A stretch of 64,000 nt of DNA from Mesorhizobium sp. 65-26 (GTDB taxonomy: Bacteria; Pseudomonadota; Alphaproteobacteria; Rhizobiales; Rhizobiaceae), in assembly GCA_001899205.1 (NCBI GenBank), contig MKVL01000025.1:1-64000 (forward strand), read 5' to 3'. A program made the translations under genes and the position numbers. Positions 8,612-16,895 of this stretch are shown one piece after another. Position 1 is the first letter of the stretch; each line of letters starts with the position of its first letter. Under the pieces are notes generated by a model, which made no database searches, had not been told where the DNA came from, and saw nothing but the letters and a program-made list of their open reading frames with translations.

Positions 8612-9541
8612 ATGAGCACCGAGCACGATACCGATTATGAACCGCAGCCCCCATCATCACCCATCGACCACGTCCTTCAGGAGCTTCAGCTCCACGGCTA
8701 CCGTCCCTTCGACGACGAGCCTGATCCGCGCCCGCTTCCCGAAGGCCGGGTCGTGGTAGCCAGCATCGCCGACATCTTCGACGCTCTCGTGGTGGCGATG
8801 GCCGACACACGCCTTGAGCCCGACCTCGAGGAGCTGCTGTGGGGTACGGTCAACCTGTTCCATCGCGCGACCAAGCGGATTGAACGTGAGCTCGATGAAA
8901 ACGAACTCGGCCAGCAACGGCTGCAGCGCGAACAGGATGGATCCGAGGTCAAGTCAGTCGAGCTCGAGCGCCTCATCGCCCAAGGTCAGACGCTGCTCGA
9001 ACGCCGCAGCGCCTTCGAATTGATGCGCGATCAGGCCGCCGAGCACTACGAGCGTCACACCCACTCGATCTGGCGACCGCGTTCGGGCTCGGTCGTCAAC
9101 CACCGCAACCTGACCGCGGCACTGATCGACAGCAGGGACTTCATTGCCGCGAGGAAGCATGCAGACAGCCAGGTGCTGTTGCCACCTGGACCGAAAGTCG
9201 CCTTCACCGGCGGGCTCGATTTCAACGATCATCGGCTCATCTGGGCCAAACTCGATCAGGTCCATGGCAAGCATCCGGACATGGTCCTGCTACACGGCGG
9301 ATCGCCAAAAGGTGCCGAGTTGATCGCGGCCAAATGGGCTCACAGCCGCAAAGTGCCGCAGATTGCCTTCAGGCCGGACTGGACCAGGCATGCCAAGGCC
9401 GCGCCCTTCAAACGCAACGACGCCATGCTCGACGCCTTGCCGATTGGCGTCATTCATTTCCCCGGCTCGGGCATTCAAGACAACCTCGCCGACAAGGCCC
9501 GCCGGCTCGGCATTCCGGTGATGAAGTTCGGCGCCGCGTGA
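8612..9541 (+). CDS. DUF2493 (SLOG superfamily) protein
   Basis: This is a 309-residue protein. The C-terminal third, from about residue 190, is a DUF2493 domain of the SLOG/YspA Rossmann-like superfamily: VAFTGGLDFNDHRLIWAKLD, LLHGGSPKGAELIAAKWA, then PIGVIHFPGSGIQDNLADKA and LGIPVMKFG. The middle is a glutamate-rich, probably coiled-coil helix (residues 85-150). SLOG domains bind nucleotides or nucleotide-derived ligands; DUF2493 itself has no assigned reaction. The gene is the last large member of the parB-helicase-Toprim set and lies 351 bases after the Toprim stop. A function in element maintenance or in sensing a nucleotide signal is an inference. Confidence 0.9.
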   Translation: MSTEHDTDYEPQPPSSPIDHVLQELQLHGYRPFDDEPDPRPLPEGRVVVASIADIFDALVVAMADTRLEPDLEELLWGTVNLFHRATKRIERELDENELGQQRLQREQDGSEVKSVELERLIAQGQTLLERRSAFELMRDQAAEHYERHTHSIWRPRSGSVVNHRNLTAALIDSRDFIAARKHADSQVLLPPGPKVAFTGGLDFNDHRLIWAKLDQVHGKHPDMVLLHGGSPKGAELIAAKWAHSRKVPQIAFRPDWTRHAKAAPFKRNDAMLDALPIGVIHFPGSGIQDNLADKARRLGIPVMKFGAA

Positions 9542-9897
9542 AGCGGCCACCAGTCCACTCGCCTCAAATCATTCGCTCTGATTTCGTTCGCTCTCGGCGC
9601 ATTGATCGAGCGACCACTCCCGCCGATGTGGCGTCGATAAAGGCATGGCTGCGGACCACGCGGGTCACATCTCATTGCGTCCTGGAGTGGAAGACAGGGA
9701 ACCGATCGCCGCGTTTGTCGGCGCAATTCCTTGGTCCGGTCCGCAGGCCTGATGCCATCAACCCATACAGGGTCGGACTACGCAAAGCGTGCCGCCGTTT
9801 CGGCCTTGCCTTCACGGTGATTGCGGCCCTCGGCCGGACACATCGGGCGCCTGTCACGCGGGGATCGCTCCCCGCTTCCAGAACGGGAGCCGGAAAA
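9542..9897. other. intergenic region with a small hairpin
   Basis: No gene is recognised in these 356 bases. A perfect 7-bp stem, GCGGGGA / TCCCCGC, with a 4-base loop lies at 9858-9875. It is 22 bases before the next start codon and could act as a leader structure. Confidence 0.4.
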
Positions 9898-10065
9898 ATG
9901 TCCCTGGTAGAAGCCAACGCCTTCGCCTTCAGTCTCGCCACCAGCCTGATGGTCAGCATCGTCATCTTCCGCGCCGGCGACGGGACACTCACGGTCGTGC
10001 CAGCGGACGAGTATGACGGAGACGCCTCCCAGATCGTGCGCGAGATCGATCCACACGCGCGCTGA
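9898..10065 (+). CDS. small conserved-type hypothetical protein of the module
   Basis: The 55-residue product begins MSLVEANAFAFSLA and contains RAGDGTLTVVPADEYDGDAS. No domain is recognised. The ATG is preceded by GGGAGCCGGAAAA, a plausible ribosome binding site. Small ORFs with a similar ...DGTLTVV... core commonly follow the DUF2493 gene in rhizobial elements, by memory; this was not checked here. The frame is also open well upstream, so the start is less certain than the end. Confidence 0.6.
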   Translation: MSLVEANAFAFSLATSLMVSIVIFRAGDGTLTVVPADEYDGDASQIVREIDPHAR

Positions 10066-10111
10066 TCCGGAGGGCCATGTCGGCTGGGTTTACCCCGGCC
10101 GACGAGACACC

Positions 10112-11185
10112 CTACAGTTCGAACCGCAGCTGCCGTTGATCTGGCGGCGCCAAGTCGCCTAGCGACGAGAGTGTTATACCCAACAGGCGGATGCCTTTGC
10201 GCGGCGGAAATACCGACCTCAGGAGATCGGCTGCCAGCTCTTCAAAATCAGAAAGTTCGATCGGGGCTGCCACTGTGCGACTGCGTGTGATCTGCTGGAA
10301 GTCGGCGAATTTGACCTTCAGCGTGACCGTCCGGCCCCGGATGCCCTTGCCTTCACAGTATCCCCAGACCTTGGCGACCAGCGGCTTGAGTTCGGCGAAT
10401 GATGCGTCGAGATCGACGATGTCGGCTGTGAACGTATCCTCGGCCCCGATCGATTTGCGCGGCCGATCCGGCTCGACCGCGCGTTCATCAATGGCGCGCG
10501 CGATCTGATAGTACCAGAGCCCCGACTTTCCGAAATGCTGCTGCAGGAATGGGAGCGACCTGTCCCTGAGATCGGCGCCGGTCTCGATGCCGAGCGCTTC
10601 CATCTTCGCAGCCGTCGCGGGGCCGACACCGTGAAATTTCTTGACTGGCAGTGTCTCCACGAAGGCCGGCCCGTGGCGTGGCGTGATGACGAACTGGCCA
10701 TTCGGCTTGTTCTGGTCGGAGGCCATCTTGGCGAGGAATTTATTGTAGGAGATGCCGGCGGAAGCGGTGAGACCGGTCACCAGCAGGATCTTCGACCTGA
10801 TCATCTCGGCGATCGTCGTGGCAGACGCAATGTTGAGCCGGTTCTGCGTGACGTCGAGATAGGCCTCGTCAAGCGAGAGCGGTTCGATGAGATCGGTATG
10901 TTCGGAAAACACCTCGCGGATCTGAGCCGAGACCGCCCGGTAGACGTCGAAGCGCGGCGGCACGAAGATCAGCTCAGGGCATCTGCGCTTTGCCGTGACC
11001 GAAGGCATTGCTGAGCGAACGCCGAAGGCGCGGGCCTCGTAGCTTGCGGCCGCGACCACGCCGCGGGCCGCGGCCCCGCCGACGGCAAGCGGCTTGCCGC
11101 GCAGTTCCGGATTGTCGCGCTGTTCGACCGACGCATAGAACGCATCCATATCGACATGGATGATCTTGCGCGGGTCAGGGGCCAT
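10112..11185 (-). CDS. dinB: DNA polymerase IV (Y family)
   Basis: The 357-residue protein has the standard Y-family signatures: HVDMDAFYASVEQ at 10-22 with the metal-binding aspartate, the palm motif SLDEAYLDV with D106 and E107, helix-hairpin-helix KKFHGVGPATAAKMEALGI, and a little-finger domain. It performs error-prone translesion synthesis at stalled forks. Length and motifs are intact. It lies 56 bases downstream of the SRAP gene on the same strand, so it is probably co-transcribed from the LexA-controlled promoter at 11757-11771; no LexA box is seen directly before it. Most rhizobia carry several dinB copies, so this may be an accessory one. Confidence 0.95.
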   Translation of the reverse strand: MAPDPRKIIHVDMDAFYASVEQRDNPELRGKPLAVGGAAARGVVAAASYEARAFGVRSAMPSVTAKRRCPELIFVPPRFDVYRAVSAQIREVFSEHTDLIEPLSLDEAYLDVTQNRLNIASATTIAEMIRSKILLVTGLTASAGISYNKFLAKMASDQNKPNGQFVITPRHGPAFVETLPVKKFHGVGPATAAKMEALGIETGADLRDRSLPFLQQHFGKSGLWYYQIARAIDERAVEPDRPRKSIGAEDTFTADIVDLDASFAELKPLVAKVWGYCEGKGIRGRTVTLKVKFADFQQITRSRTVAAPIELSDFEELAADLLRSVFPPRKGIRLLGITLSSLGDLAPPDQRQLRFEL

Positions 11186-11241
11186 TTGCCTGCAATGTCA
11201 TTTCGTCAGGGTCTAAGCTTCGCTCAGAGATCCTACAATCT

Positions 11242-11748
11242 TCAGATCGCAAGTTCAGCCTGTGTGTGACCCTGGCGCAGACGCGAAACTGCAAAACTTG
11301 CTCCTGGAAGGGGGCGAAGAACCTCTTGTTCCGGATGCGTCATGTCGAGCCAAGCCGAGCGTTCGTCCCGACGCAGCACCGCCATCTGGCGATCGTGATA
11401 GGGGGCAATATCGTCGTTGGCTTGGATCGTGAGGATCGCATACGCTTCTGGCCAGTCGCGCGTCGCCGGCCGCCAGATGCCGGCGAAATAGAACCAATCA
11501 CCGTTTGCGAGGCGAAAGTTGTAGTTCTTTCCCTGGCTGCGGTGCCGGAACTCGGATGCAGGCACCAGGCAGCGATGGCTCGGGAATAAACGGTCTTCTG
11601 CACGCACGACCGTGAAGGGGCGCCCGCTTGGTTCCTTCGGCTGAAGTCCCCTCGGCAACTCAAGCATCTCAACGTTACCGCCGTAGCGTCTTATGATGAT
11701 ACGGCGTTCGTCAGGCGGTGCGTCTGAATCGAAAACTGTTGCGCTCAT
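11242..11748 (-). CDS. SRAP (SOS response-associated peptidase)-like protein lacking canonical active-site residues
   Basis: This 168-residue protein is related to YedK/HMCES SRAP proteins, which crosslink to abasic sites in single-stranded DNA. The recognisable core is VVRAED, HRCLVPASEFRHR, WFYFAGIWRP and IAPYHDRQMAVL. Family members normally start Met-Cys and use Cys2, an Asn in INARAE and a Glu in DGFYEW. Here the start is MSATVFD and the latter two positions read as VVRAED and SEFRHR; only the HDR histidine is clear. The ATG at 11748 follows a LexA box by 8 bases, so the frame's upstream extension is unlikely to be translated. It probably forms an SOS operon with dinB. It may be a non-catalytic DNA-binding paralogue. 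Confidence 0.8.
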   Translation of the reverse strand: MSATVFDSDAPPDERRIIIRRYGGNVEMLELPRGLQPKEPSGRPFTVVRAEDRLFPSHRCLVPASEFRHRSQGKNYNFRLANGDWFYFAGIWRPATRDWPEAYAILTIQANDDIAPYHDRQMAVLRRDERSAWLDMTHPEQEVLRPLPGASFAVSRLRQGHTQAELAI

Positions 11749-11756
11749 AGTTAAAA

Positions 11757-11771
11757 GAACATAACAGGAAC
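11757..11771. promoter_or_regulatory. LexA box (SOS operator) between divergent SRAP genes
   Basis: The sequence GAAC-ATAACAG-GAAC matches the alphaproteobacterial LexA site GTTC-N7-GTTC read on the other strand. It sits 8 bases before the minus-strand SRAP start and 37 bases before the plus-strand SRAP pseudogene start, so it could control both directions. Confidence 0.85.
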
Positions 11772-11808
11772 ATAATTGCCGCGCAACGCCCCGAGAAACA
11801 GGTAACAC

Positions 11809-12225
11809 ATGTGCAATGATTATCGGCTGATGGTGGATGTCGCCTCGATCGTCGAGGACTTCGCCGATTTGAAGATCAAAATCCGCTTCAGCTAAGGCGC
11901 GCCTAATATCGAAGCGCGCGAGGATATCAAGATAACGGATATAGGGCCGATCGTCCGCGCAGTCGGCGACGCGAGCGGCGAGGTTGATCTGGTCCAGCGC
12001 CGGTGGAGCTGGCCCGGGCAAAAGGGTTCAGTCTACAACTTCCGCTCGGATGGCCGCGAGTTCGCCTCGAACCGCTGCCTCATCCCTGCCGATGATTTTT
12101 ACGAATTCACCGACCCGACGGAGAAGGGAAAAAAGCGCAAGGACAAGTGGCTCTTCACCAAACGCGACGAGCCGATTTTCTGCATCGCCGGGATCTGGCG
12201 CCAGACCAATGACGTCGGTGAAGCC
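11809..12225 (+). pseudogene. second SRAP gene, inactivated by a nonsense codon and a 3' deletion
   Basis: The gene begins MCNDYRLMVDVASIVEDF, with the catalytic Cys2 of SRAP proteins. Codon 29 (11893-11895) is TAA where relatives usually have Glu, so a GAA to TAA change is likely. The same frame then continues GAPNIEAREDIKITD, NFRSDGREFASNRCLIPAD, DDFYEFTDP and IAGIWRQTNDVGEA with typical SRAP residues. Similarity stops abruptly at 12211-12225, where the sequence becomes imuB in the opposite orientation. The gene thus has two independent lesions. It starts 37 bases from the LexA box at 11757-11771 and was probably SOS-inducible. Confidence 0.88.
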
Positions 12226-12669
12226 CCAGCTGTCGGCGATCGCCGCACGGGCGACGATGCCGGACATTGCCAGACGCCCGACCATGCCCTCCAGCAGCGC
12301 GGCTTCGCCGCCATGGAGATGGTCGGCGCCTGTCGTGTCGATGACAATCCCGCCCGGCGGATCGGGCGCGACGATTGGCGCGAAACGCAGCATCCAGACC
12401 GCCAGCCGCTCGAGCGCTTCGGCATCCGCTTGCGGATCGGCGTCCTGGATCGCAAGGCCTGGCACCAATACCTGCGCCTTCGTAACGGGTATGCCAGGGC
12501 GCAGTCCGGCGGCGAGCGCGGCGGCGTCGGCCGCAAGCACCACGCGCCTGTTCTTGTCGCTACCTATCAGGACGAGCGGAGCCTCAGCCGTCGGCGCGGA
12601 GCCGCCGGCCTTCCGCCGCACCCGGTCGGTCGGCCAGGTCGGCAGGAACAGCGAGACGACCCGTGCCAT
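12028..12669 (-). pseudogene. imuB: truncated imuB (Y-family polymerase-like protein)
   Basis: The N-terminal part is typical ImuB: MARVVSLFLPTWPTDR, VLAADAAALAAGLRPGIPVTKAQ and IDTTGADHLHGGE. ImuB is normally close to 500 residues and links ImuA, DnaE2 and the sliding clamp in the SOS mutasome. Here only about 152 residues remain. At 12225-12211 the frame crosses into antisense of the SRAP pseudogene and ends at 12028 after a foreign tail. The clamp-binding C-terminus and the following dnaE2 gene are missing. The start overlaps the end of imuA. The junction shares GACGTCGGTGAAGCC, a plausible point of illegitimate recombination. Confidence 0.88.
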
Positions 12670-13336
12670 CGCACGCCTCCAATTCGAAATCGGCACTTTC
12701 GCCCGCGCGAGCGCGGATCAATTCGACCAGCCATCGGTGCCGGCCAACGCCGGGCACCGGCAGCGCCGCCGAAGGCAGGACCGAGACGCGCCAGCGCGTC
12801 GTGGCGGCCGTCGGCTGCCCGAAATCGGCGGCTTCCGTCTGCCGCCGCCATCGTCGCAGCGCGATGCCGATGGTGTGGGCTTCCTCGGCGGCGAGCTGCA
12901 GCCGCCGCGAGGCGGTCATGGTCAGGCGCGCGACTTCGCCGACGACTGCGCCCAGCCCGCCGTGGCGGATGCCTTCTTCCATGCAGGCGAGGATGGTCTT
13001 GTCGTCACCGGCCTCGACATAGATGACGCGGTCGGGTTTGAGCCCCGCCTGCGCCAATGCCGGCGCGAACAGGTCCGGCCGGGTGATGCACCACAACACC
13101 TTACCTTTTGTGCGTGCCGCCACACCGCCCCCGAACAGCGCTGCTGCCGCGCCGTCGATGGCGCCGTTGCCACCGCCCGCGATCTCATGCAGCGCCCCGA
13201 GCGCCAGTCCGCCGCCTGGGAGCCGCGCGTCCAGCTCGGCAATCCCGAAAGGGAGCACCGATCTGGCGCGCAGGCTCCGGCCCTCGATCTTCTCGATCCG
13301 CGCGCGCAAGGCGTCGATGGCGGGCTCCGGCCGCAA
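12584..13336 (-). CDS. imuA: ImuA (SulA/RecA-like protein of the SOS mutagenesis cassette)
   Basis: The 250-residue protein matches ImuA: RSVLPFGIAELDARLPGGGLALGALHEIAGGG, then KGKVLWCITRPDLFAPALAQAGL and FELEACDGTGRLAVPADLADR. ImuA is RecA-like and acts with ImuB and DnaE2 in damage-induced mutagenesis. The gene looks intact, but its partner imuB is cut at about one third and dnaE2 is absent here, so the cassette cannot form a mutasome unless a second copy exists elsewhere. It overlaps the imuB start by 86 bases. Its promoter carries a LexA box at 13374-13388. Confidence 0.92.
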   Translation of the reverse strand: MRPEPAIDALRARIEKIEGRSLRARSVLPFGIAELDARLPGGGLALGALHEIAGGGNGAIDGAAAALFGGGVAARTKGKVLWCITRPDLFAPALAQAGLKPDRVIYVEAGDDKTILACMEEGIRHGGLGAVVGEVARLTMTASRRLQLAAEEAHTIGIALRRWRRQTEAADFGQPTAATTRWRVSVLPSAALPVPGVGRHRWLVELIRARAGESADFELEACDGTGRLAVPADLADRPGAAEGRRLRADG

Positions 13337-13373
13337 GATGGTCGTTGACCTCCAGGAAAGCTTATATAAGCAT

Positions 13374-13388
13374 GTTCTTTATTTGTTC
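13374..13388. promoter_or_regulatory. LexA box upstream of imuA
   Basis: GTTC-TTTATTT-GTTC is an exact alphaproteobacterial LexA site. It lies 37 bases before the imuA start codon, the expected place for SOS control of the imuAB-dnaE2 cassette. Confidence 0.9.
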
Positions 13389-13480
13389 TACGGATGTGGA
13401 TGGGAGTCAAGGGTAGAAAGGGGCGGCCGCGAAAAGAGGCCGGCCGATGGGCTCGGTTAAGTGCTTCAGGCTATTCAGCT

Positions 13481-13504
13481 ATCCTCTATAAAATCGTATA
13501 GGAT
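13481..13504. promoter_or_regulatory. palindromic operator candidate for the GntR regulator
   Basis: ATCCTCTATA and CGTATAGGAT form an imperfect 24-bp inverted repeat with a 4-base centre. It lies 58 bases before the GntR-family gene. FCD-type GntR regulators usually bind AT-rich palindromes in their own promoters, so autoregulation and control of the downstream importer are likely. Confidence 0.6.
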
Positions 13505-13562
13505 ATAGTATTGAATTGGCCAAAGCATCGTGGTAGGGCTTGTTCCTGTCAAGAGGTGACGT

Positions 13563-14261
13563 ATGGAAAATCCTGGCCAGATGGCTGATACCGAAGCTCG
13601 CCCCGGCGGCCGCATCCAGCGCGCCAACAGTCTGGCCGGCGACGTCTATGAAGCGATCTTCGCGCAACTGATGTCGCTGAAGATCCCGCCGGGGTCGCGG
13701 ATCACCGTGGACAACCTAGTGCGCGAATTCGACGTGTCGCACACGCCGATCCGCGAGGCCCTAGGCCGGCTGGAAGGCGAGGGGCTCGTGATCAAGACCC
13801 ATCTGATCGGCTTCCGCGCCGCGCCGCAGATCACGCGCCGTCGGTTCGACGAGCTCTATGAACTGCGCCTGCTACTCGAGCCCGCCGCCGCGGCCAAGGC
13901 GACCGCGACGTTGGACGCGGAGCGGCTCGCTATGCTTCAGGAAGCAGCCGGCGTGATGGCCAGGCGGGTCGGGAAGGACGAGCGCCTGCGCTATTCCAAC
14001 TTTGCCAGGCAGGACGCGATCTTCCACGACAAGATTATGGAATTCGCCCAAAACGAACTCATTCGCGAAACGCTGAACCATCAGCACACGCATTTCCACA
14101 TCTTCCGCCTGATGTACCATTCGCGCGTCACCGAGGAGGCGCTCGACGAACATGAGGCGATCCTGGCGGCCTTCACCTCCGGCGATGCGGATGCGGCCGC
14201 GAGGGCCATGCGGGTCCATATCGAGAATTCGCGCGACCGGCTCCTGCCAGCTTTCGAGTAA
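13563..14261 (+). CDS. GntR family (FadR/FCD type) transcriptional regulator
   Basis: The 232-residue protein has a winged HTH at the N-terminus (DVYEAIFAQLMSLKIPPGSRI, then EFDVSHTPIREALGRLEGEGLV) and an FCD ligand-binding domain with FDELYELRLLLEP, FHDKIMEFAQN and a late HEAIL...HIENSRDRL segment carrying metal-ligand histidines. FCD regulators sense carboxylic acids or sugar acids. It is the first gene of a unit with an ABC importer starting 9 bases downstream, so it probably regulates that importer. The ligand is unknown. Confidence 0.9.
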   Translation: MENPGQMADTEARPGGRIQRANSLAGDVYEAIFAQLMSLKIPPGSRITVDNLVREFDVSHTPIREALGRLEGEGLVIKTHLIGFRAAPQITRRRFDELYELRLLLEPAAAAKATATLDAERLAMLQEAAGVMARRVGKDERLRYSNFARQDAIFHDKIMEFAQNELIRETLNHQHTHFHIFRLMYHSRVTEEALDEHEAILAAFTSGDADAAARAMRVHIENSRDRLLPAFE

Positions 14262-14269
14262 TCCTTTCA

Positions 14270-15844
14270 ATGTCGATTGCCCCTCGTCTCGACAGAGATA
14301 TCGTTGCTGCGCCGACAGATGGCAGGCCGGTCGGTCCTGCGGTGCTTCGCGCCGCGGGCCTTTCCAAGCAGTTCGGCGGCGTCACCGTCCTGGCGGATGT
14401 GACGCTCGATGTCCTGCCCGGCGAGATCCACGCGATCATAGGTGAGAACGGCGCCGGCAAGTCGACCTTCATGCGCCTTCTCTCCGGCTATATCGAGCCA
14501 ACCGAAGGCAAGTTGTCTATGGCCGGACGCGACGTGCGCTTCGCCAAGCCGGACCAGGCTCAGGCGGCCGGCATTGCGCTGGTGCACCAGGAGATACTCC
14601 TCGCCGATGCGCTGACCGTCGTCGACAACCTCTATCTTGGCCGCGAACTCACCAGGAACGGCATTGTCGATGATGCGCGAATGCGGGCGCTCGCCTCTGC
14701 CAAACTCGCCGAGTTGGGTTGCGAGGTTTCGCCGACGGCTCTGGTGCGCGACATCCCGCTTGCCGACCGGCAACTGGTGCAGATCGCCCGCGCATTGCTC
14801 GACCATCACCGCGTAGTCATCTTCGATGAACCGACAGCGGTCCTGACAGGTGGCGAGGTCGAGCGCCTGCTTGCCATCATCTTCGACCTCAAGGCGCGGG
14901 GTGTCGCCGTGCTCTACATCAGCCACCGTCTCGACGAGGTGCAGCGGCTGGCGGACAAGGTCACGGTACTTCGCGATGGCAAGATGGTCGGCACCTATCC
15001 TGGTCATACGCTGACCCAGATCGACATGGCACGGCTCATGGTAGGCCGCGAACTTGCCGCGCTCTACCCGCCGAAACGGACGGACAAGGCCGGCGCCCCC
15101 ATGCTCGTCGTCCGCAACGCCACCGTGCCCGGCTTTGCCGAGGACGTGTCATTCAGTGTGCGCAAGGGGGAGATCCTCGGTTTCGCCGGCATGATTGGCG
15201 CCGGACGAACGGAGCTTTTCGAAGGCATCCTGGGTCTGCGGCCGGCGACGGCGGCAATCGAGCTGAAGGGCGTTCCGATGCGTATACGCTCGCAGCGCGA
15301 AGCGCTGGACGCCGGCATTGGTTATCTGACGGAGGACCGCAAGGGCAAGGGGCTGCTGCTGCAGGAGCGGCTCGGACCGAACCTCACACTGTCGGCGCTC
15401 GCACGGTTCCATCGCGGCCCGGTAATGAGAACCTCTCTCGAGACCGACGCGCTGGCAAAGGCGGTAGCCGACTATGACATCCGGGTGAAAAGCCTTGTTT
15501 CCAGAGCCGGTCAGCTGTCCGGCGGCAATCAGCAGAAGCTGCTGCTCGCAAAGGTGCTCCTCACTGACCCGTCCGTCGTCATCATCGACGAGCCGACGCG
15601 TGGCATCGACATCGCCAACAAGGCGCAGATCTACGTCTTCATCCAGGACCTCGTGGCACAGGGCAAGGCCTGCGTCGTCATCTCCTCTGAGATGCAGGAG
15701 CTGGTTGGACTTTGCGACCGCATCATCGTCATGCGCGAGGGCAGGATCAGTGGCGAGGTCTCGGGCGAGGAGATGACCGAGAGCAACATCGCGCTTCTTG
15801 CCACGAGCGAGCGGGCGCAGCTCGCCCAGGGAGGATCACAGTGA
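14270..15844 (+). CDS. sugar-type ABC transporter ATP-binding protein with two ATPase domains (RbsA/XylG family)
   Basis: In this 524-residue protein domain 1 has Walker A GENGAGKST and Walker B VVIFDEPTAVL. Domain 2 has the degenerate P-loop GMIGAGRTEL typical of RbsA-type proteins, the signature LSGGNQQK and Walker B VVIIDEPTRGID. It energises import of a monosaccharide-like solute. The signature motif of domain 1 reads VRDIPLADRQLVQIARAL rather than LSxGxxQ, a departure seen in some carbohydrate importers. The TGA stop overlaps the GTG start of the permease gene. Confidence 0.93.
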   Translation: MSIAPRLDRDIVAAPTDGRPVGPAVLRAAGLSKQFGGVTVLADVTLDVLPGEIHAIIGENGAGKSTFMRLLSGYIEPTEGKLSMAGRDVRFAKPDQAQAAGIALVHQEILLADALTVVDNLYLGRELTRNGIVDDARMRALASAKLAELGCEVSPTALVRDIPLADRQLVQIARALLDHHRVVIFDEPTAVLTGGEVERLLAIIFDLKARGVAVLYISHRLDEVQRLADKVTVLRDGKMVGTYPGHTLTQIDMARLMVGRELAALYPPKRTDKAGAPMLVVRNATVPGFAEDVSFSVRKGEILGFAGMIGAGRTELFEGILGLRPATAAIELKGVPMRIRSQREALDAGIGYLTEDRKGKGLLLQERLGPNLTLSALARFHRGPVMRTSLETDALAKAVADYDIRVKSLVSRAGQLSGGNQQKLLLAKVLLTDPSVVIIDEPTRGIDIANKAQIYVFIQDLVAQGKACVVISSEMQELVGLCDRIIVMREGRISGEVSGEEMTESNIALLATSERAQLAQGGSQ

Positions 15845-16833
15845 CAGCGCTTATTCAATCCGCGCCGGCATCAAGCGCGCGGCAATACCGGTTCTCATGG
15901 GCCGATGCCGGTCCGTTCCTGGCGCTCGCGGCGCTACTCGCGCTCGGGTTCCTGATCAATCCGGACTTCCTGTCGCCAACCAACCTCGCCAACGTCATCA
16001 CACGCAGCGCCTATATCGCCATCATCGCGGTCGGCGCTACCTTCGTGATCTCGTCGGGCGCGCTGGATCTGTCGGTCGGATCGATGGTGGCGTTCATCGC
16101 CGGCATCACCATCATGTTCATGAACATAATGGCGCCGAGCCTCGGTGTTTGGGCCATTCCTGCGGGCATGGCGGTCGCGGTCGTCACCGGACTGCTTTGC
16201 GGCCTGGCCAACGGCCTGGTCGTCACGGTCGGCCAGATCGAGCCGTTCATCGCCACCCTCGGTACGATGGGGATTTTTCGGGCACTCATCACCTACATGA
16301 CCAATGGCGGCACGATCCCGATCGACAGGTCGCTGCGCGAGGCTTATCGGCCGGTCTATTTCGGGACTGTTGCCGGCATTCCCATCCCGATCCTGATCTC
16401 GGCGGCCGTCGCGGCGCTCGGCGCCTTCGTACTCTACAAGACCAAATATGGTCGCAGATGCGCCGCGGTCGGCGCCAGCGAGGATGTGGCGCGCTACTCG
16501 GGCATCTCGGTCGTAAGCACCCGCACGATAGCCTATGTCATTCAGGGCGCTTGCGTGGCGATCGCCGCCATCTGCTACGTGCCGCGGCTCGGCGCTGCGA
16601 CTCCGACCACCGGCCAGCTCTGGGAACTGCAGGTCATCACCGCCGTGGTGATCGGCGGCACGGCCCTGCGCGGCGGCAAGGGCCGCATCTGGGGCACGAT
16701 TGCGGGCGCGGTTATCCTCGAGCTGATCGCCAACCTGATGGTGCTCTCGGACTTCGTCTCCGAATACCTCGTGGCGGCGGTCCAGGGCGTCATCATCATC
16801 ATCGCTATGCTCGTGCAGCGCTTTTCCAAATAG
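15841..16833 (+). CDS. ABC transporter permease (RbsC/XylH family)
   Basis: A GTG start overlapping the upstream stop (GTGA) gives 330 residues with about nine or ten hydrophobic helices. Family hallmarks are NVITRSAYIAIIAVGATFVI, GALDLSVGSMVAF, VGQIEPFIATLGTMGI, NGGTIP and VVIGGTALRGGKGRIWGT. It would work as a homodimer, since it is the only permease in the operon. A long antisense and a shifted frame also stay open here because of the GC-rich codon usage; both are shadows. A GC-rich hairpin-like stretch in the 62 bases before the binding-protein gene may adjust the relative yield of the two. Confidence 0.93.
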   Translation: MTALIQSAPASSARQYRFSWADAGPFLALAALLALGFLINPDFLSPTNLANVITRSAYIAIIAVGATFVISSGALDLSVGSMVAFIAGITIMFMNIMAPSLGVWAIPAGMAVAVVTGLLCGLANGLVVTVGQIEPFIATLGTMGIFRALITYMTNGGTIPIDRSLREAYRPVYFGTVAGIPIPILISAAVAALGAFVLYKTKYGRRCAAVGASEDVARYSGISVVSTRTIAYVIQGACVAIAAICYVPRLGAATPTTGQLWELQVITAVVIGGTALRGGKGRIWGTIAGAVILELIANLMVLSDFVSEYLVAAVQGVIIIIAMLVQRFSK

Positions 16834-16895
16834 CCCCGCCTTTTGGGACCGGGCGGGCACCTGTGTTGAATGGTCCACATCTCTGGGAGGTTACT

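Noticed and set aside
7067-8626. 519-codon minus-strand frame over the Toprim gene
   Set aside because: Antisense shadow of a recognised gene, without motif or start signal.
8287-8640. 117-codon frame between the Toprim and DUF2493 genes
   Set aside because: Low-complexity Arg/Ser/Ala composition, overlaps the DUF2493 start, no family seen; treated as an intergenic region.
13023-13460. Plus-strand frames antisense to imuA
   Set aside because: Shadows of imuA; they also cross its LexA-controlled promoter.
15798-16895. Upstream extension of the binding-protein frame back to 15798
   Set aside because: Histidine/arginine-rich shadow of the permease gene; the real start at 16896 has a ribosome binding site and a signal peptide.
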